Positions 53,393-61,363 of a stretch of DNA of 64,000 nucleotides are shown piece by piece. The stretch's first letter is position 1, and every line of letters starts with the position of its first letter. The translations under genes and the position numbers were made by a program. Origin of the DNA: Nitrobium sp046350935 (GTDB lineage: Bacteria > Nitrospirota > Thermodesulfovibrionia > Thermodesulfovibrionales > Dissulfurispiraceae); assembly GCA_046350935.1 (NCBI GenBank), contig JAXLZK010000009.1:43842-107841 (forward strand), given 5' to 3'. The notes beneath the pieces are model-generated. The model did not search any database. It had not been told where the DNA came from and saw nothing but the letters and a program-made list of their open reading frames with translations.

Positions 53393-53809
53393 ATGAGTGT
53401 AATGAAGTACGAGCTTGTCCATAGACCGGAGCCCTTCGCTGTCGAGATCGAGAGCAGGGATTTCAGGCGGTTCGGCGAAACCGGGGACGTGGTGCTGAAG
53501 TCTCCTTCCTGCACTGCCGCGGGGCAACTGCTCAACATAAGCATGAACGGACTCCTCGGCAGCTTCCATCATCGCAGCACTCTTCCCGGGCTCTGTGAGG
53601 AGGTGATGGTGGGAATCCGGCTCCGGAGCGGGGAGAGGATTTTCCGGATCTACGGGACGGTGGTGAGGATTCAGCTTGCCGGAACGTCTCCCGATCCTGA
53701 GCACATCGAGTTTGCCGTCAGATTCTCCGGTCTTGTCCCTGAAGAAAAGCACGAACTCAGGGCTCTTGTCCGTGCCCTCCGGGGGAGAGCCCGCACCTAC
53801 ACACCTTAG
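53393..53809 (+). CDS. PilZ-domain-like protein (c-di-GMP effector candidate)
   Basis: About 138 residues, from ATG 53393 or 53402 (MSVMKYELVHRPEPFAVEIE). It has an arginine cluster RDFRRF, then ISMNGLLGSF (the NxSxxG motif with Asn at -1: NISMNG) and a C-terminal strand IEFAVRFSGL, the PilZ beta-barrel pattern. The RxxxR part is imperfect (RDFRR), so c-di-GMP binding is likely but unproven. Ten bases after the glycosyltransferase, so probably co-transcribed, with GGDEF-EAL genes on both sides of the region. Confidence 0.65.
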   Translation: MSVMKYELVHRPEPFAVEIESRDFRRFGETGDVVLKSPSCTAAGQLLNISMNGLLGSFHHRSTLPGLCEEVMVGIRLRSGERIFRIYGTVVRIQLAGTSPDPEHIEFAVRFSGLVPEEKHELRALVRALRGRARTYTP

Positions 53810-54026
53810 CAGAGATCACCGCAGGACGGGCTGCCGCTCCTGTCGCACGGCACAGAACCGTGCCGCTACACTTCTGTGCCATGGCACACTTCTCCGGTGC
53901 GGCGCCGCCGTATGCGTCTTCTCCTTCCTCTTTCCTTCCTGCAGAAAGACGTTTCCCGAAAAGTCGGATTAATTACAAATCACTTGCCGGCCTGAAGGAG
54001 GAACCTTCCCCTGCTCAGGACCTTTT

Positions 54027-54044
54027 CTGGCATACAAGTTGCTT
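54027..54044 (+). promoter_or_regulatory. Sigma-54 promoter upstream of the secreted-protein genes
   Basis: CTGGCATACAAGTTGCTT: GG at 54029-54030 and GC at 54041-54042, exactly 10 bases between them, with flanking TGGCA and TTGCT matching the -24/-12 consensus. About 30 bases upstream of the first secreted protein's ATG. No enhancer-binding activator is encoded nearby, so activation is from elsewhere. Confidence 0.8.
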
Positions 54045-54075
54045 CGATAAAGCAAAAACAGAAGGAGGAATCATC

Positions 54076-54765
54076 ATGAGAGGAGTAAAATGCCTACTTG
54101 CGTGCATGGGCGCCCTGGCGATGACAACGGTTGTGCAGCCGGCCTTCGCCGATAACGGCGGTCAATACGGAGGAGCGGTAACCGGCGCGCCCGGCGGCAG
54201 TCAGCCGGGAGGCAGCGCACCGGGCGGGACGACCGGCGGAGCGGCAGGCACCGGTGAAATCGTTCCGGGCAGGGAGGTCACTCCGCAGGGGACTGCCGAG
54301 CTCCCTTCGGAGGGAACGGCACGGGGCGGCGAAAGGAAAGACAGGTCAGCCTCCGGAGAGACGACAGGAAGTATGGATAAGGGGAATGCGGCTCCCTCAT
54401 CGTCCCGGGGAGGCGACGGAATTCACGAGTGGGACGAGCCGGGTGTGGTAAAAGATAAATCGATGGACGGGACCCGGAGAGGCGAAATGCAGGGCGATAC
54501 GATGCGGGGCGGGGCCATGGAAGGCGCTTCGGAGGGCCCGGCAGCGGGGGGAATGAAAGATCAATACCGGCGCGGTTATACGGGCGGGTACAGCGAGGGA
54601 TATTCGGAGGGGTTCAACAGGAGCGCCCGGGAGCACGGCTCGATGACGGGGACGACCCGGGGCGGCGCGATGGACGAATCCGCCATGAAGGACAGCTCAT
54701 CGAAGAGCGGCTACCGGGACGGCTACAGCGACGGTTTCAGGGACGGCTACAGGGACGGCTTGTAA
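54076..54765 (+). CDS. Secreted Gly-rich TRG-motif protein 1
   Basis: A 229-residue product, ATG at 54076 behind AGAAGGAGG. Signal peptide LLACMGALAMTTVVQPAFA, then Gly/Ser/Thr-rich low-complexity sequence with repeated RGG elements (GTARGGERKD, SSSRGGDG, TRRGEMQGDTMRGGAMEGA, TTRGGAMDESAMKDSS) and two clusters of Gly-aromatic repeats, GYTGGYSEGYSEGF and YRDGYSDGFRDGYRDGL at the end. Likely an unfolded, exported protein. First of three related genes, and the one with the sigma-54 promoter. No family recognised. Confidence 0.8.
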   Translation: MRGVKCLLACMGALAMTTVVQPAFADNGGQYGGAVTGAPGGSQPGGSAPGGTTGGAAGTGEIVPGREVTPQGTAELPSEGTARGGERKDRSASGETTGSMDKGNAAPSSSRGGDGIHEWDEPGVVKDKSMDGTRRGEMQGDTMRGGAMEGASEGPAAGGMKDQYRRGYTGGYSEGYSEGFNRSAREHGSMTGTTRGGAMDESAMKDSSSKSGYRDGYSDGFRDGYRDGL

Positions 54766-54851
54766 AAATAAGGATACCCTTCCGGCCCTTGTCCGGAGGG
54801 AATCGGTACTACCCCTCGGGTTACCACAGCCACAATCACGGCAGGTTCAGG

Positions 54852-54888
54852 AAAGTCGTATTCAGAAAGACGCAGACCGACTTTTTTT
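54852..54888 (+). terminator. Possible terminator after the first secreted gene
   Basis: Stem AAAGTCG / CGACTTT with a 19-base loop and a run of seven T at 54882-54888. The stem is short, so partial read-through into the second gene is likely. Confidence 0.45.
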
Positions 54889-54925
54889 AAAACACCGAAA
54901 CCGGAAAGCATGAGGAGGAAAAAAC

Positions 54926-55480
54926 ATGAAAACAGTAAAGCGTCTTTTGGCGGTATGCATGGGTGCATCGATCGTTTTTTTCGCGTCGGCGTTCACTTTC
55001 GCGGCCGAAAGCGGAAGCTACGGAAGCTCTGAAAGCAGCAACAGCGGGGCAACGAGGGGAGGCGACACGGGGACCAGCGATATGAGCACGTCCGGCAGCG
55101 GAAGCAGCGGGGCCGCCGACAGCGGTACAATGCGGAGTGGAGAGAGCATGAACGGAGCTTCCAACAGCCCGACCGACAGCGGGACGGTGCGGGGCGGCGA
55201 CTCTTCCTCCGGCCCGACCGACAGCGGGACAATGCAGCGCGACAGCTCTTCCTCCGGGACCGGTGCCCAGGGCGGAACCACTGAGAGCGGGACTACCCGC
55301 GGCGACTCGTCAACACAGAAGAAGGGAGGCGCTCCCACAGGTGAGGAGGTTACGGGGGGGATCGAAAGCAGGTCGCCTAAGGAGGACGAGGTCTCCGGTA
55401 AAGACGTCGGCGGAGGAGGCGGAGCCGGGGCAGGTGGTGCCGGAGGATCGGGCGGCGGAGCCGGCGGCGGGCAATTATAG
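54926..55480 (+). CDS. Secreted Ser/Gly-rich TRG-motif protein 2
   Basis: A 184-residue product with a signal peptide (LLAVCMGASIVFFASAFTFA) and an almost entirely Ser/Gly/Thr/Asp mature part. Repeats of about 14-20 residues carry DSGTMRSGES, DSGTVRGGDSSSG, DSGTMQRDSSSSG and ESGTTRGDSS. The tail is Gly-rich (GGGGGAGAGGAGGSGGGAGG). Strong ribosome site GAGGAGGAAAAAAC. Same signal-peptide wording as protein 1 (MGALAM / MGASIV), so probably a paralogue. Confidence 0.8.
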   Translation: MKTVKRLLAVCMGASIVFFASAFTFAAESGSYGSSESSNSGATRGGDTGTSDMSTSGSGSSGAADSGTMRSGESMNGASNSPTDSGTVRGGDSSSGPTDSGTMQRDSSSSGTGAQGGTTESGTTRGDSSTQKKGGAPTGEEVTGGIESRSPKEDEVSGKDVGGGGGAGAGGAGGSGGGAGGGQL

Positions 55481-55571
55481 AGCCCGGCGCGGAAGTCACG
55501 CGAAGAGTAAAAGTGCATAAAAGTGCAGCGGAAAGAAGGTGCAGGGTGTATTCATGAAAAAAGGAGGAGAA

Positions 55572-56192
55572 ATGAAGAAAGAATTACGGTTGTTCTGTAT
55601 CGCGGGGGCTTCCGCCCTGGCATTGGCGGCGGCGCCTTTTCTGGCGGCCCCTTCCCACGCTTCGGAGCTCGTTTCGGGCTCGCTGGTGAAGGCTGACCCC
55701 GCTGTGTATCTTGCCATGGGCGGAAAATCCAAGGAGGGCGGTTCTACCCGCGGGAGCGGGGACATGCAGCAGTCAAGCAGCGATACGTCCGGCAGCGGCA
55801 CAAGCCGCGGGAGCAGCGAGATGCAGAGCGGCTCCTCGTCCTCTTCTTCATCGGGCGGCGGCGCGTCCAATAACGGGTCGATGGGGACCACCAGGGGAGA
55901 GGGCACGAGCAGCTCATCCGACGGCAGCTCCACCCGCGGGAGCAGGGACATGCAGCAGGGAGGCAGTGCCGGCAGTTCTTCCGACAGCAGCATGAGGGGC
56001 GAAGCCGCCGGCAACAGCACGAGCGACCAGACGACCGATATGACGAAGAAGCATAAGAAGAAAAAGAAAACGAAGAAGAAATCCACCACTACTGAGGAGG
56101 GTGCCGGAAGCGGCGCAAGCCGCGGGAGCAGCGAGATGCAGAGCGGCTCCTCCTCGGGCGGAAGCTCCTCAAAGAGCGGATCGGGCTACTGA
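55572..56192 (+). CDS. Secreted Ser/Gly-rich TRG-motif protein 3
   Basis: A 206-residue product, ATG at 55572 behind AAAGGAGGAGA. Signal peptide about residues 1-30 (LALAAAPFLAAPSHA). The mature part repeats [ST]RGS-x-[ED]-M: STRGSGDMQQSSS, TSRGSSEMQSGSS, STRGSRDMQQGGS, ASRGSSEMQSGSS. A strongly basic block (KKHKKKKKTKKKS) near residue 170 divides the repeats. It ends GSGY. Followed by a very strong terminator, so it closes the gene set. Confidence 0.8.
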   Translation: MKKELRLFCIAGASALALAAAPFLAAPSHASELVSGSLVKADPAVYLAMGGKSKEGGSTRGSGDMQQSSSDTSGSGTSRGSSEMQSGSSSSSSSGGGASNNGSMGTTRGEGTSSSSDGSSTRGSRDMQQGGSAGSSSDSSMRGEAAGNSTSDQTTDMTKKHKKKKKTKKKSTTTEEGAGSGASRGSSEMQSGSSSGGSSSKSGSGY

Positions 56193-56231
56193 CCGGTCTT
56201 TGTGGTCTTTGAGACGCGCCGTACGCACCAC

Positions 56232-56270
56232 GGGCTCTCCTCCGTTCACCGGAGGAGAGCCGCTTTTTTT
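56232..56270 (+). terminator. Strong intrinsic terminator after secreted protein 3
   Basis: Perfect 12-base stem GGCTCTCCTCCG / CGGAGGAGAGCC with a 5-base loop and seven T at 56264-56270. Confidence 0.9.
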
Positions 56271-56963
56271 CTATCCCGCTCAGCTTTCCGGCGCTTCGCT
56301 CGCGTCTTTGCCGGGAGCATCCTGAAGCATCCCTTCGTTTTTCTATGCATTGCTTTTTGCGCGTGTGCTCCGGACCGGCCTATTTCGCCCCTTGACAGTC
56401 ATAGGAAAACGATATATGTTTTAAGTAAAGAAAGACGAGAGAGTCAGCGCTCAGGCAAACATAGCAGGGATGCACACTCTCATCTCCGGAAACTCCGGTT
56501 TTCCGGAAACCCCGTTCTCGACGGGCTCCTGTCCGTCTCCGAGGTTTTGCCGGCCCGGACATCCTGTCTGAGGTGCGGCAAAAGAAGACAGCTTTACTGC
56601 TGTGTTTGCCTGCCTTTTCTCCAGCGATGCTGCAGAAGAATATTCTGCAGGAGGCATGATGAGAAACCCGCGCACCTGATGCGCAGCGCCGGTATTCCCG
56701 TTGCGGTACTCTCCCCTTCGCATCCGCCCATCCCCTTAGCCCTCTTCCGGTGAGGACGCACCGGCACCGATACGAAAACCGGCACCTGTTTACGTCTTTC
56801 CTGCGCCCCTTTCGCTGCGGACAGGAACGTGCGGCAGAGGATGCCGCCTCCTGTGGAGAGACGCGGAGATGAGGGGAGGAAGCCGGCATTCTCCCCGCGG
56901 GAGAAAGGCTTTTCCTCCTTTGTGTGTACTGCGAGAGCAGAAGAAAATGAAGGGAGGTCTACC
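56271..56963. other. 693-base region upstream of the YHS operon
   Basis: No gene supported: open frames on both strands are compositionally odd and lack ribosome sites. It contains the promoter-like 56392-56420 and a short imperfect palindrome CTCCGGAAACTCCGGTTTTC near 56483. A long 5' leader (about 530 bases) would precede the YHS gene if that promoter is used, leaving room for a regulatory RNA. Confidence 0.5.
56392..56420 (+). promoter_or_regulatory. Sigma-70-type promoter sequence
   Basis: TTGACA (56392-56397), 17-base spacer, TATGTT (56415-56420). It points to the YHS operon or an unrecognised transcript in the 5' region. Confidence 0.55.
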
Positions 56964-57572
56964 ATGGCAAAAGACCCGGTCTGCGGTATGGAAGTACAGG
57001 AAGGGGACGCCCGCTACACGAGCTCGTACCAGGGGAAGGAGTACCGTTTCTGCTCCGAGGAGTGCAGGGAGGAATTTGCCGGGAACCCCGGCAACTTTGC
57101 CGCGGCTTCCGGAATCAGCGGCTACGGTTCCGCAATGAAAGAGTCGGTGGGACAGGCGCGCCAGCGGGTGCAGGAGAAGAAGGAGCAGATGAAGGGCAAG
57201 GTCCAGGAGCAGGCGCGGAGCATGGTGACTGAAAAAAAGGGCACCGCGGCCGAAGGACTGGGAAGCGTTGCGGAAATACTCAGAAATGTCTCCCAGCAGC
57301 TCCAGGGAAAGGACCAGGCCTCGGTCGCCCGGTACGCGGATACGGCTGCGGAGAAGGTGGATCGCGCCTCCCGCTATTTGCGCGAGAGCGACGCCGACCA
57401 GCTGTTCCGCGATGTGCAGGGGCTTGTGCGGCGGCAGCCGGGGCTCTTCCTCGGAGGAGCCCTGGCAACAGGCTTTATCCTGGCCCGCTTCCTCAAGAGC
57501 TCTACGGCTGCGGAGGAAACGAGGAGGGGAAGACCCCTGCCTGCGGAATCCGAGGGGGAAGCCGCCGGATAA
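56964..57572 (+). CDS. YHS-domain protein with coiled coil and C-terminal membrane anchor
   Basis: A 202-residue fusion. Residues 1-45 are a YHS/TRASH-like metal-binding domain (MAKDPVCGMEV, YRFCSEECREEFAGNPGNF), with three metal-type Cys. Residues about 58-175 are helical, amphipathic repeats (QVxEKKEQMKGKVQEQA). Residues about 172-190 form a helix (GLFLGGALATGFILARFL). YHS domains usually sit in copper or heavy-metal proteins; here the domain would face the cytoplasm beside a membrane anchor. Ribosome site GGGAGG. First gene of a three-gene operon with the holin-like and DUF3618 genes (gaps of 34 bases and an overlap). Confidence 0.85.
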   Translation: MAKDPVCGMEVQEGDARYTSSYQGKEYRFCSEECREEFAGNPGNFAAASGISGYGSAMKESVGQARQRVQEKKEQMKGKVQEQARSMVTEKKGTAAEGLGSVAEILRNVSQQLQGKDQASVARYADTAAEKVDRASRYLRESDADQLFRDVQGLVRRQPGLFLGGALATGFILARFLKSSTAAEETRRGRPLPAESEGEAAG

Positions 57573-57606
57573 AGCAGAGGAATGAAACTGTGTAAGGGGG
57601 GTACTT

Positions 57607-57996
57607 ATGAGCTATGTAAAAGAGGAGCGTTCCCTGGGCGAACTTTTTTCGGAACTCACCCAGGAGGTGCAGAGGCTGTTTCGCCAGGAAGTGGACCTTG
57701 CCAAAATGGAGTTGAGCCAGAAGCTGTCCAGGATGGTGAAGGATGTGACCTTTCTCGCCCTCGGCATCGCTGTCGGGTATGCGGCATTCCTTGCGCTCGC
57801 AGCGACCGTTGTCGTCATCCTCGGCACTTTCCTGCCGTGGTGGCTGTCCGCTCTCATCGTCACGGCGCTGCTCGCCGGCGGAGCGTATGCGCTGGTCAGG
57901 AAGGGGATGGACGATATGAGAAGAGGAGACCTTGCACCCCGACAAACCATAGAGACATTGAAGGAGGACAGGGAATGGGTGAAAGAGAGGATGTGA
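57607..57996 (+). CDS. Phage-holin-family (actinobacterial-type) membrane protein
   Basis: A 129-residue product: amphipathic N-helix (LGELFSELTQEVQRLFRQEV, DLAKMEL), then two transmembrane helices (VTFLALGIAVGYAAFLALAA and LSALIVTALLAGGAYALV) and a charged tail. This is the pattern of the small holin-superfamily proteins that accompany DUF3618 genes in non-phage chromosomal loci. Function unknown, probably an envelope-stress or membrane-integrity protein. Its last 22 bases overlap the next gene. Confidence 0.85.
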   Translation: MSYVKEERSLGELFSELTQEVQRLFRQEVDLAKMELSQKLSRMVKDVTFLALGIAVGYAAFLALAATVVVILGTFLPWWLSALIVTALLAGGAYALVRKGMDDMRRGDLAPRQTIETLKEDREWVKERM

Positions 57997-58868
57997 GAAG
58001 GGGTGGAGGAAGAGCGGCATTCTCCTCATCACCGGCGGGGATGCCTGCTGCGGGCGGTTCCGGAAAAAGGCCGGAAGATATTCGGGCCGATATTGAGCAG
58101 ACCAGGGCGGACATGACGGAGACGGTGGATGCGATTCAGGAAAAGCTTTCTCCTGGGCACATCAAGGAGCAGGTGCGGAACAAGTTCCGGCAGGCGACAA
58201 TCGGGAGGGCAAGGGATATGGCATACAAAGCGGGAAGCAGAACAAGAGAAATCGGCTCCACCATTTTCGATACGATACGGCAAAATCCCGTACCCGCCGC
58301 CATGGTGGGAATAGGCCTCAGTTGGCTCATTATGAGGAGACCGGAGGGGAACGGCAATGGCCGGTATCGCACAGCCGGGGAGTACTCTCCTGGAGGGGAG
58401 GCGGCCGGGTACGAAACCCCGGAAGGTGAATACCGGAGGAGAAAGAGGGCGGACGAGCTCTCCGGGGGCGCAGGGGAAACAACAGAGCGGATGAAGGGTC
58501 AGGTGAAGGAAAAGGCGGAGCAGGTGCGGGAGAAGGCCGCGCAGTTTTCGGAGCAGGCGCGCGGACAAATACAGCGGGTGGGCTCCATGGCGCAGGAGCG
58601 TGCCCAGCAGGCGAAGGGGCAGTTCAACAGCTTGCTGGAAAGCAACCCCCTGGCCCTCGGCCTGGCCGCCCTTGCTCTCGGGGCCGCTATCGGGTTCAGC
58701 ATTCCCGAGACGCGCAAGGAAAGAGAGCTGATGGGAGAGGCGAGCTCCACAGTGCGGGACAAAGCCAGAGAGGCCGCCCAGGATACCATGCAGAAGGTGC
58801 GGCATGTGGCGGAAGAGGCGGCCCGCACCGTGAAAGAGGAAGCGCAGAAGCAGGGCGTCACCCGGTAG
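57975..58868 (+). CDS. DUF3618 membrane-associated protein
   Basis: A 297-residue product. The ATG at 57975 lies inside the holin-like gene (AAGGAGGACAG before it), so they are coupled. N-terminal DUF3618 segment RPEDIRADIEQTRADMTETV with DAIQEKLSPG, a helix NPVPAAMVGIGLSWLIMRRP, then a Gly/Glu linker, an apolipoprotein-like amphipathic region with repeated KGQVKEKAEQVREKAAQFSE units, and a second helix NPLALGLAALALGAAIGFSI. The repeats of AxxKxxE type resemble LEA-like or YtxH proteins. Function unknown. Confidence 0.85.
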   Translation: MGEREDVRRGGGRAAFSSSPAGMPAAGGSGKRPEDIRADIEQTRADMTETVDAIQEKLSPGHIKEQVRNKFRQATIGRARDMAYKAGSRTREIGSTIFDTIRQNPVPAAMVGIGLSWLIMRRPEGNGNGRYRTAGEYSPGGEAAGYETPEGEYRRRKRADELSGGAGETTERMKGQVKEKAEQVREKAAQFSEQARGQIQRVGSMAQERAQQAKGQFNSLLESNPLALGLAALALGAAIGFSIPETRKERELMGEASSTVRDKAREAAQDTMQKVRHVAEEAARTVKEEAQKQGVTR

Positions 58869-59001
58869 GGGATGTCCCTCCCGGGGAGGAAGGCCCTTTC
58901 CGCAGCGGGCCGCAGCGGAGTCAGTTTCCTGCCAGGGCGGAGGGAGAGGGGAACCGCATGGCATCGAAACCCCGGCAGCGCTTTCCTGCTCTCCGCGGCG
59001 T

Positions 59002-61134
59002 TCAAGGCGCGGGCGCCAGCAGCACCCGGAGCTCGTCGGAAGGAAGGGGCCTGCTGAAGAGATACCCCTGGATCTCGCTGCAGCCGCTTACGGAAAGGTA
59101 ATCCATCTGCTCCTGTGTCTCCACTCCCTCGGCGACGACATTCAGTTTCAGGCTGTGTGCGAGGGCGATTATCGCATTGACGATAGCCCTGTCGTCTTGG
59201 TCTGCCGTCAGGTCCCTGATAAATGACTTGTCGATCTTCAGTTTCTGGACGGGAAGCTTTTTCAGGTAGCTCAGCGACGAATATCCGGTTCCGAAGTCGT
59301 CGATGGAGAGCTGTATCCCCAGCCCGGTCAACTGTACCATGGTCGGAATAGTGAGATCGATATCCCCCATGGCGGTGCTCTCGGTGATCTCGAGTTCCAG
59401 GTATTCGGGCTTCAGCCCGGTTTCCCGCAGCACGCCCGAGACCATCTCGATGAGGTTCGGCTGCTGGAACTGCCGCGCTGAAAGGTTGACCGTCATACGG
59501 AGAGGGGCATAGCCCGCTTCCTGCCACGCCTTATTCTGTTCGCAGGCGGTCCGCAGCACCCATTCGTCCATGGGGATAATGAAGCCCGTTTCCTCTGCAA
59601 GGGGAATGAACTGCATCGGGTCGAGAAGCCCCAGCTCGGGGTGTTGCCACCGGACCAGGGCCTCCACGCAGACGATCCTGCGCGTTCCGACATTCACCTG
59701 CGGCTGATAGTGCACCACCAGCTCTCCCCGGTCCAGCGTCCGGCGCAGGCTGTTCTCGAGGATGATGCGCTCGAGGGTCCTGATATTCATGGCGGGGCTG
59801 TAGAACTGATAATTGTTTCCTCCCTGCTCCTTCGCCTGATACATGGCGATGTCGGCGTTCTTCAGCAGTGTCTCTTCGTACTCCCCGTCGTGGGGATAGA
59901 TGCTGATGCCGATGCTGGCGGTGATGTGCAGGTCGTGGCCTTCTACGGTATAGGACGCGGTAAACTGAGCGAGGATCTTCTGCGCCGCTTTTGCCGCGTC
60001 GTCCGCATGAAAGATATGCGGCAGCAGGAGGGTGAACTCGTCGCCCCCGATGCGCGCGATGGTGTCGTACTCCCTCATGCAGGCGGTGAGCCGGAGGGAG
60101 ACGTCCTTCAGGAGCTGGTCCCCCGCCGTGTGCCCCATCGTGTCGTTGATCGTCTTGAAGCGGTCGAGGTCGAGGAACATTACGGCGAGTTGGGAGGAGT
60201 TGCGGCGCGCCTGATGGAGGGCTATCTTGAGACGGTCCAGAAACAGCGTCTTGTTGGGCAGGTCGGTGAGGAGATCGTGGTACGCCTGGTATCTGATCCG
60301 CTCCTCAAGCTCCTTGCGTTCGGTAATATCCTCGATCATGGCCTGCTTTGAGACCGTGCCGTCGGCGTGGAACAGGGGAGTGTTGACCACGTAGTACCAC
60401 CGGCTGTCCTTGGGGCTGCGCACCTCCCAGCGGACGGTTTCCCCCTTGAAGACTTTGGCATTGACGCACCACGGGCAGAGGGTGTCCCTGTCGTGGAGGG
60501 CGCGATAGCAGATCTCCCCGACGGCGTTCCGCCCCGTCCTTCTGATGAGCTTCTCGTTCATGAACTCGAGGCGGTATTCCTGCGAGCAGATGTAAATGAA
60601 ACCCTCAAAGCTTTCCACGACGGACCGGTAGTTCATTTCGCTCTTCTGCAGCGCCGCCTCTCTCTTCCTGCGCTTCTCTTCGACCCCGATCGCCGCCGCC
60701 GCGAAACCGAGGAGCAGCTTCTCCTCCTTGCCCGGGAGAATGTCGCGCGCGAAGAGGACGCATAGGGAGCCGACGGGAGCCCCGTCGAGGCACACGGGCG
60801 TGCCGACATAGGTTTCGGCGGAGCAGAGGCGTACGGAGGGGTCGGTCCGGGAGTAGGGGGTGCGGTCGAGATGACGGAGCAGGACTATCGCATCGCAGCC
60901 GCTCTTGAGCACATCGCGGCAGATGCGCCCTTCCGGCAGATCGTCGCGGGGGAATCCCGGAGGGGCGTTCCACTGTCCCCACGCGACGAGTCTGTCCTGG
61001 TCCAGCCGGTTATAGAATGCGGCCGCACCCCCCAGCAGGGTGCCGCACAGGACGGTCAGGCGGTTGATGTTCGTGAGGGGGTCTGCGCCGAGATCGAGTA
61101 AACAGGCGTTTATTTGTGCGAGTATTTTTTCCAT
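59002..61134 (-). CDS. GAF-PAS-GGDEF-EAL cyclic-di-GMP enzyme
   Basis: A 710-residue soluble protein starting at the ATG at 61134 (MEKILAQINACLLDLGADPL); the open frame extends 156 bases further without matching sequence. GAF-like sensor (about 15-160), PAS (about 165-285) with a CPWC motif (DTLCPWCVNAKVFKGETVRW) that could bind metal or sense redox, GGDEF (about 290-450; RIGGDEFTLLLPHI) and EAL (about 460-705; CVEALVRWQHPELG, SARQF, ELEITES, IDDFGTGYSSL, AEGVETQEQM). All catalytic positions look intact. Its EAL half closely resembles the 49704 protein in wording, suggesting duplication. Confidence 0.93.
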   Translation of the reverse strand: MEKILAQINACLLDLGADPLTNINRLTVLCGTLLGGAAAFYNRLDQDRLVAWGQWNAPPGFPRDDLPEGRICRDVLKSGCDAIVLLRHLDRTPYSRTDPSVRLCSAETYVGTPVCLDGAPVGSLCVLFARDILPGKEEKLLLGFAAAAIGVEEKRRKREAALQKSEMNYRSVVESFEGFIYICSQEYRLEFMNEKLIRRTGRNAVGEICYRALHDRDTLCPWCVNAKVFKGETVRWEVRSPKDSRWYYVVNTPLFHADGTVSKQAMIEDITERKELEERIRYQAYHDLLTDLPNKTLFLDRLKIALHQARRNSSQLAVMFLDLDRFKTINDTMGHTAGDQLLKDVSLRLTACMREYDTIARIGGDEFTLLLPHIFHADDAAKAAQKILAQFTASYTVEGHDLHITASIGISIYPHDGEYEETLLKNADIAMYQAKEQGGNNYQFYSPAMNIRTLERIILENSLRRTLDRGELVVHYQPQVNVGTRRIVCVEALVRWQHPELGLLDPMQFIPLAEETGFIIPMDEWVLRTACEQNKAWQEAGYAPLRMTVNLSARQFQQPNLIEMVSGVLRETGLKPEYLELEITESTAMGDIDLTIPTMVQLTGLGIQLSIDDFGTGYSSLSYLKKLPVQKLKIDKSFIRDLTADQDDRAIVNAIIALAHSLKLNVVAEGVETQEQMDYLSVSGCSEIQGYLFSRPLPSDELRVLLAPAP

Positions 61135-61363
61135 CACAAAACGGGTTTCCTTCTGTAATGCTTGCTGCCGCCGGGACGGACGCACAGCCGGGGTGCGTAT
61201 GCAGCTCCTTTTCCGACGGATTCCGCTGCGGCAGGATGCCCCGTCTCCCTTTGTCCGGCCTGCTCCGAACACGGTGTGCAAACGCACCACAATAAAGTAC
61301 CCCCTATTGTAGCAGAAATTTTCCCAATTTTCTTTGTGCTTCCGGAGAAAGAGGGAAGGGAGG

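Noticed and set aside
54076..56192. Collagen-like or amyloid curli repeats
   Set aside because: The Gly spacing is not G-x-y triplets and the repeats lack the curli Ser-x5-Gln-x4-Asn pattern; the TRG-x-x-M unit is distinct.
56202..56753. 183-residue plus-strand frame in the region before the YHS operon
   Set aside because: Begins before and reads through the strong terminator and has no ribosome site; Cys/Arg-rich composition typical of non-coding high-GC sequence.
57607..57996. Prophage holin
   Set aside because: No phage genes nearby; the operon partners (YHS and DUF3618) match the chromosomal non-phage context of this family.
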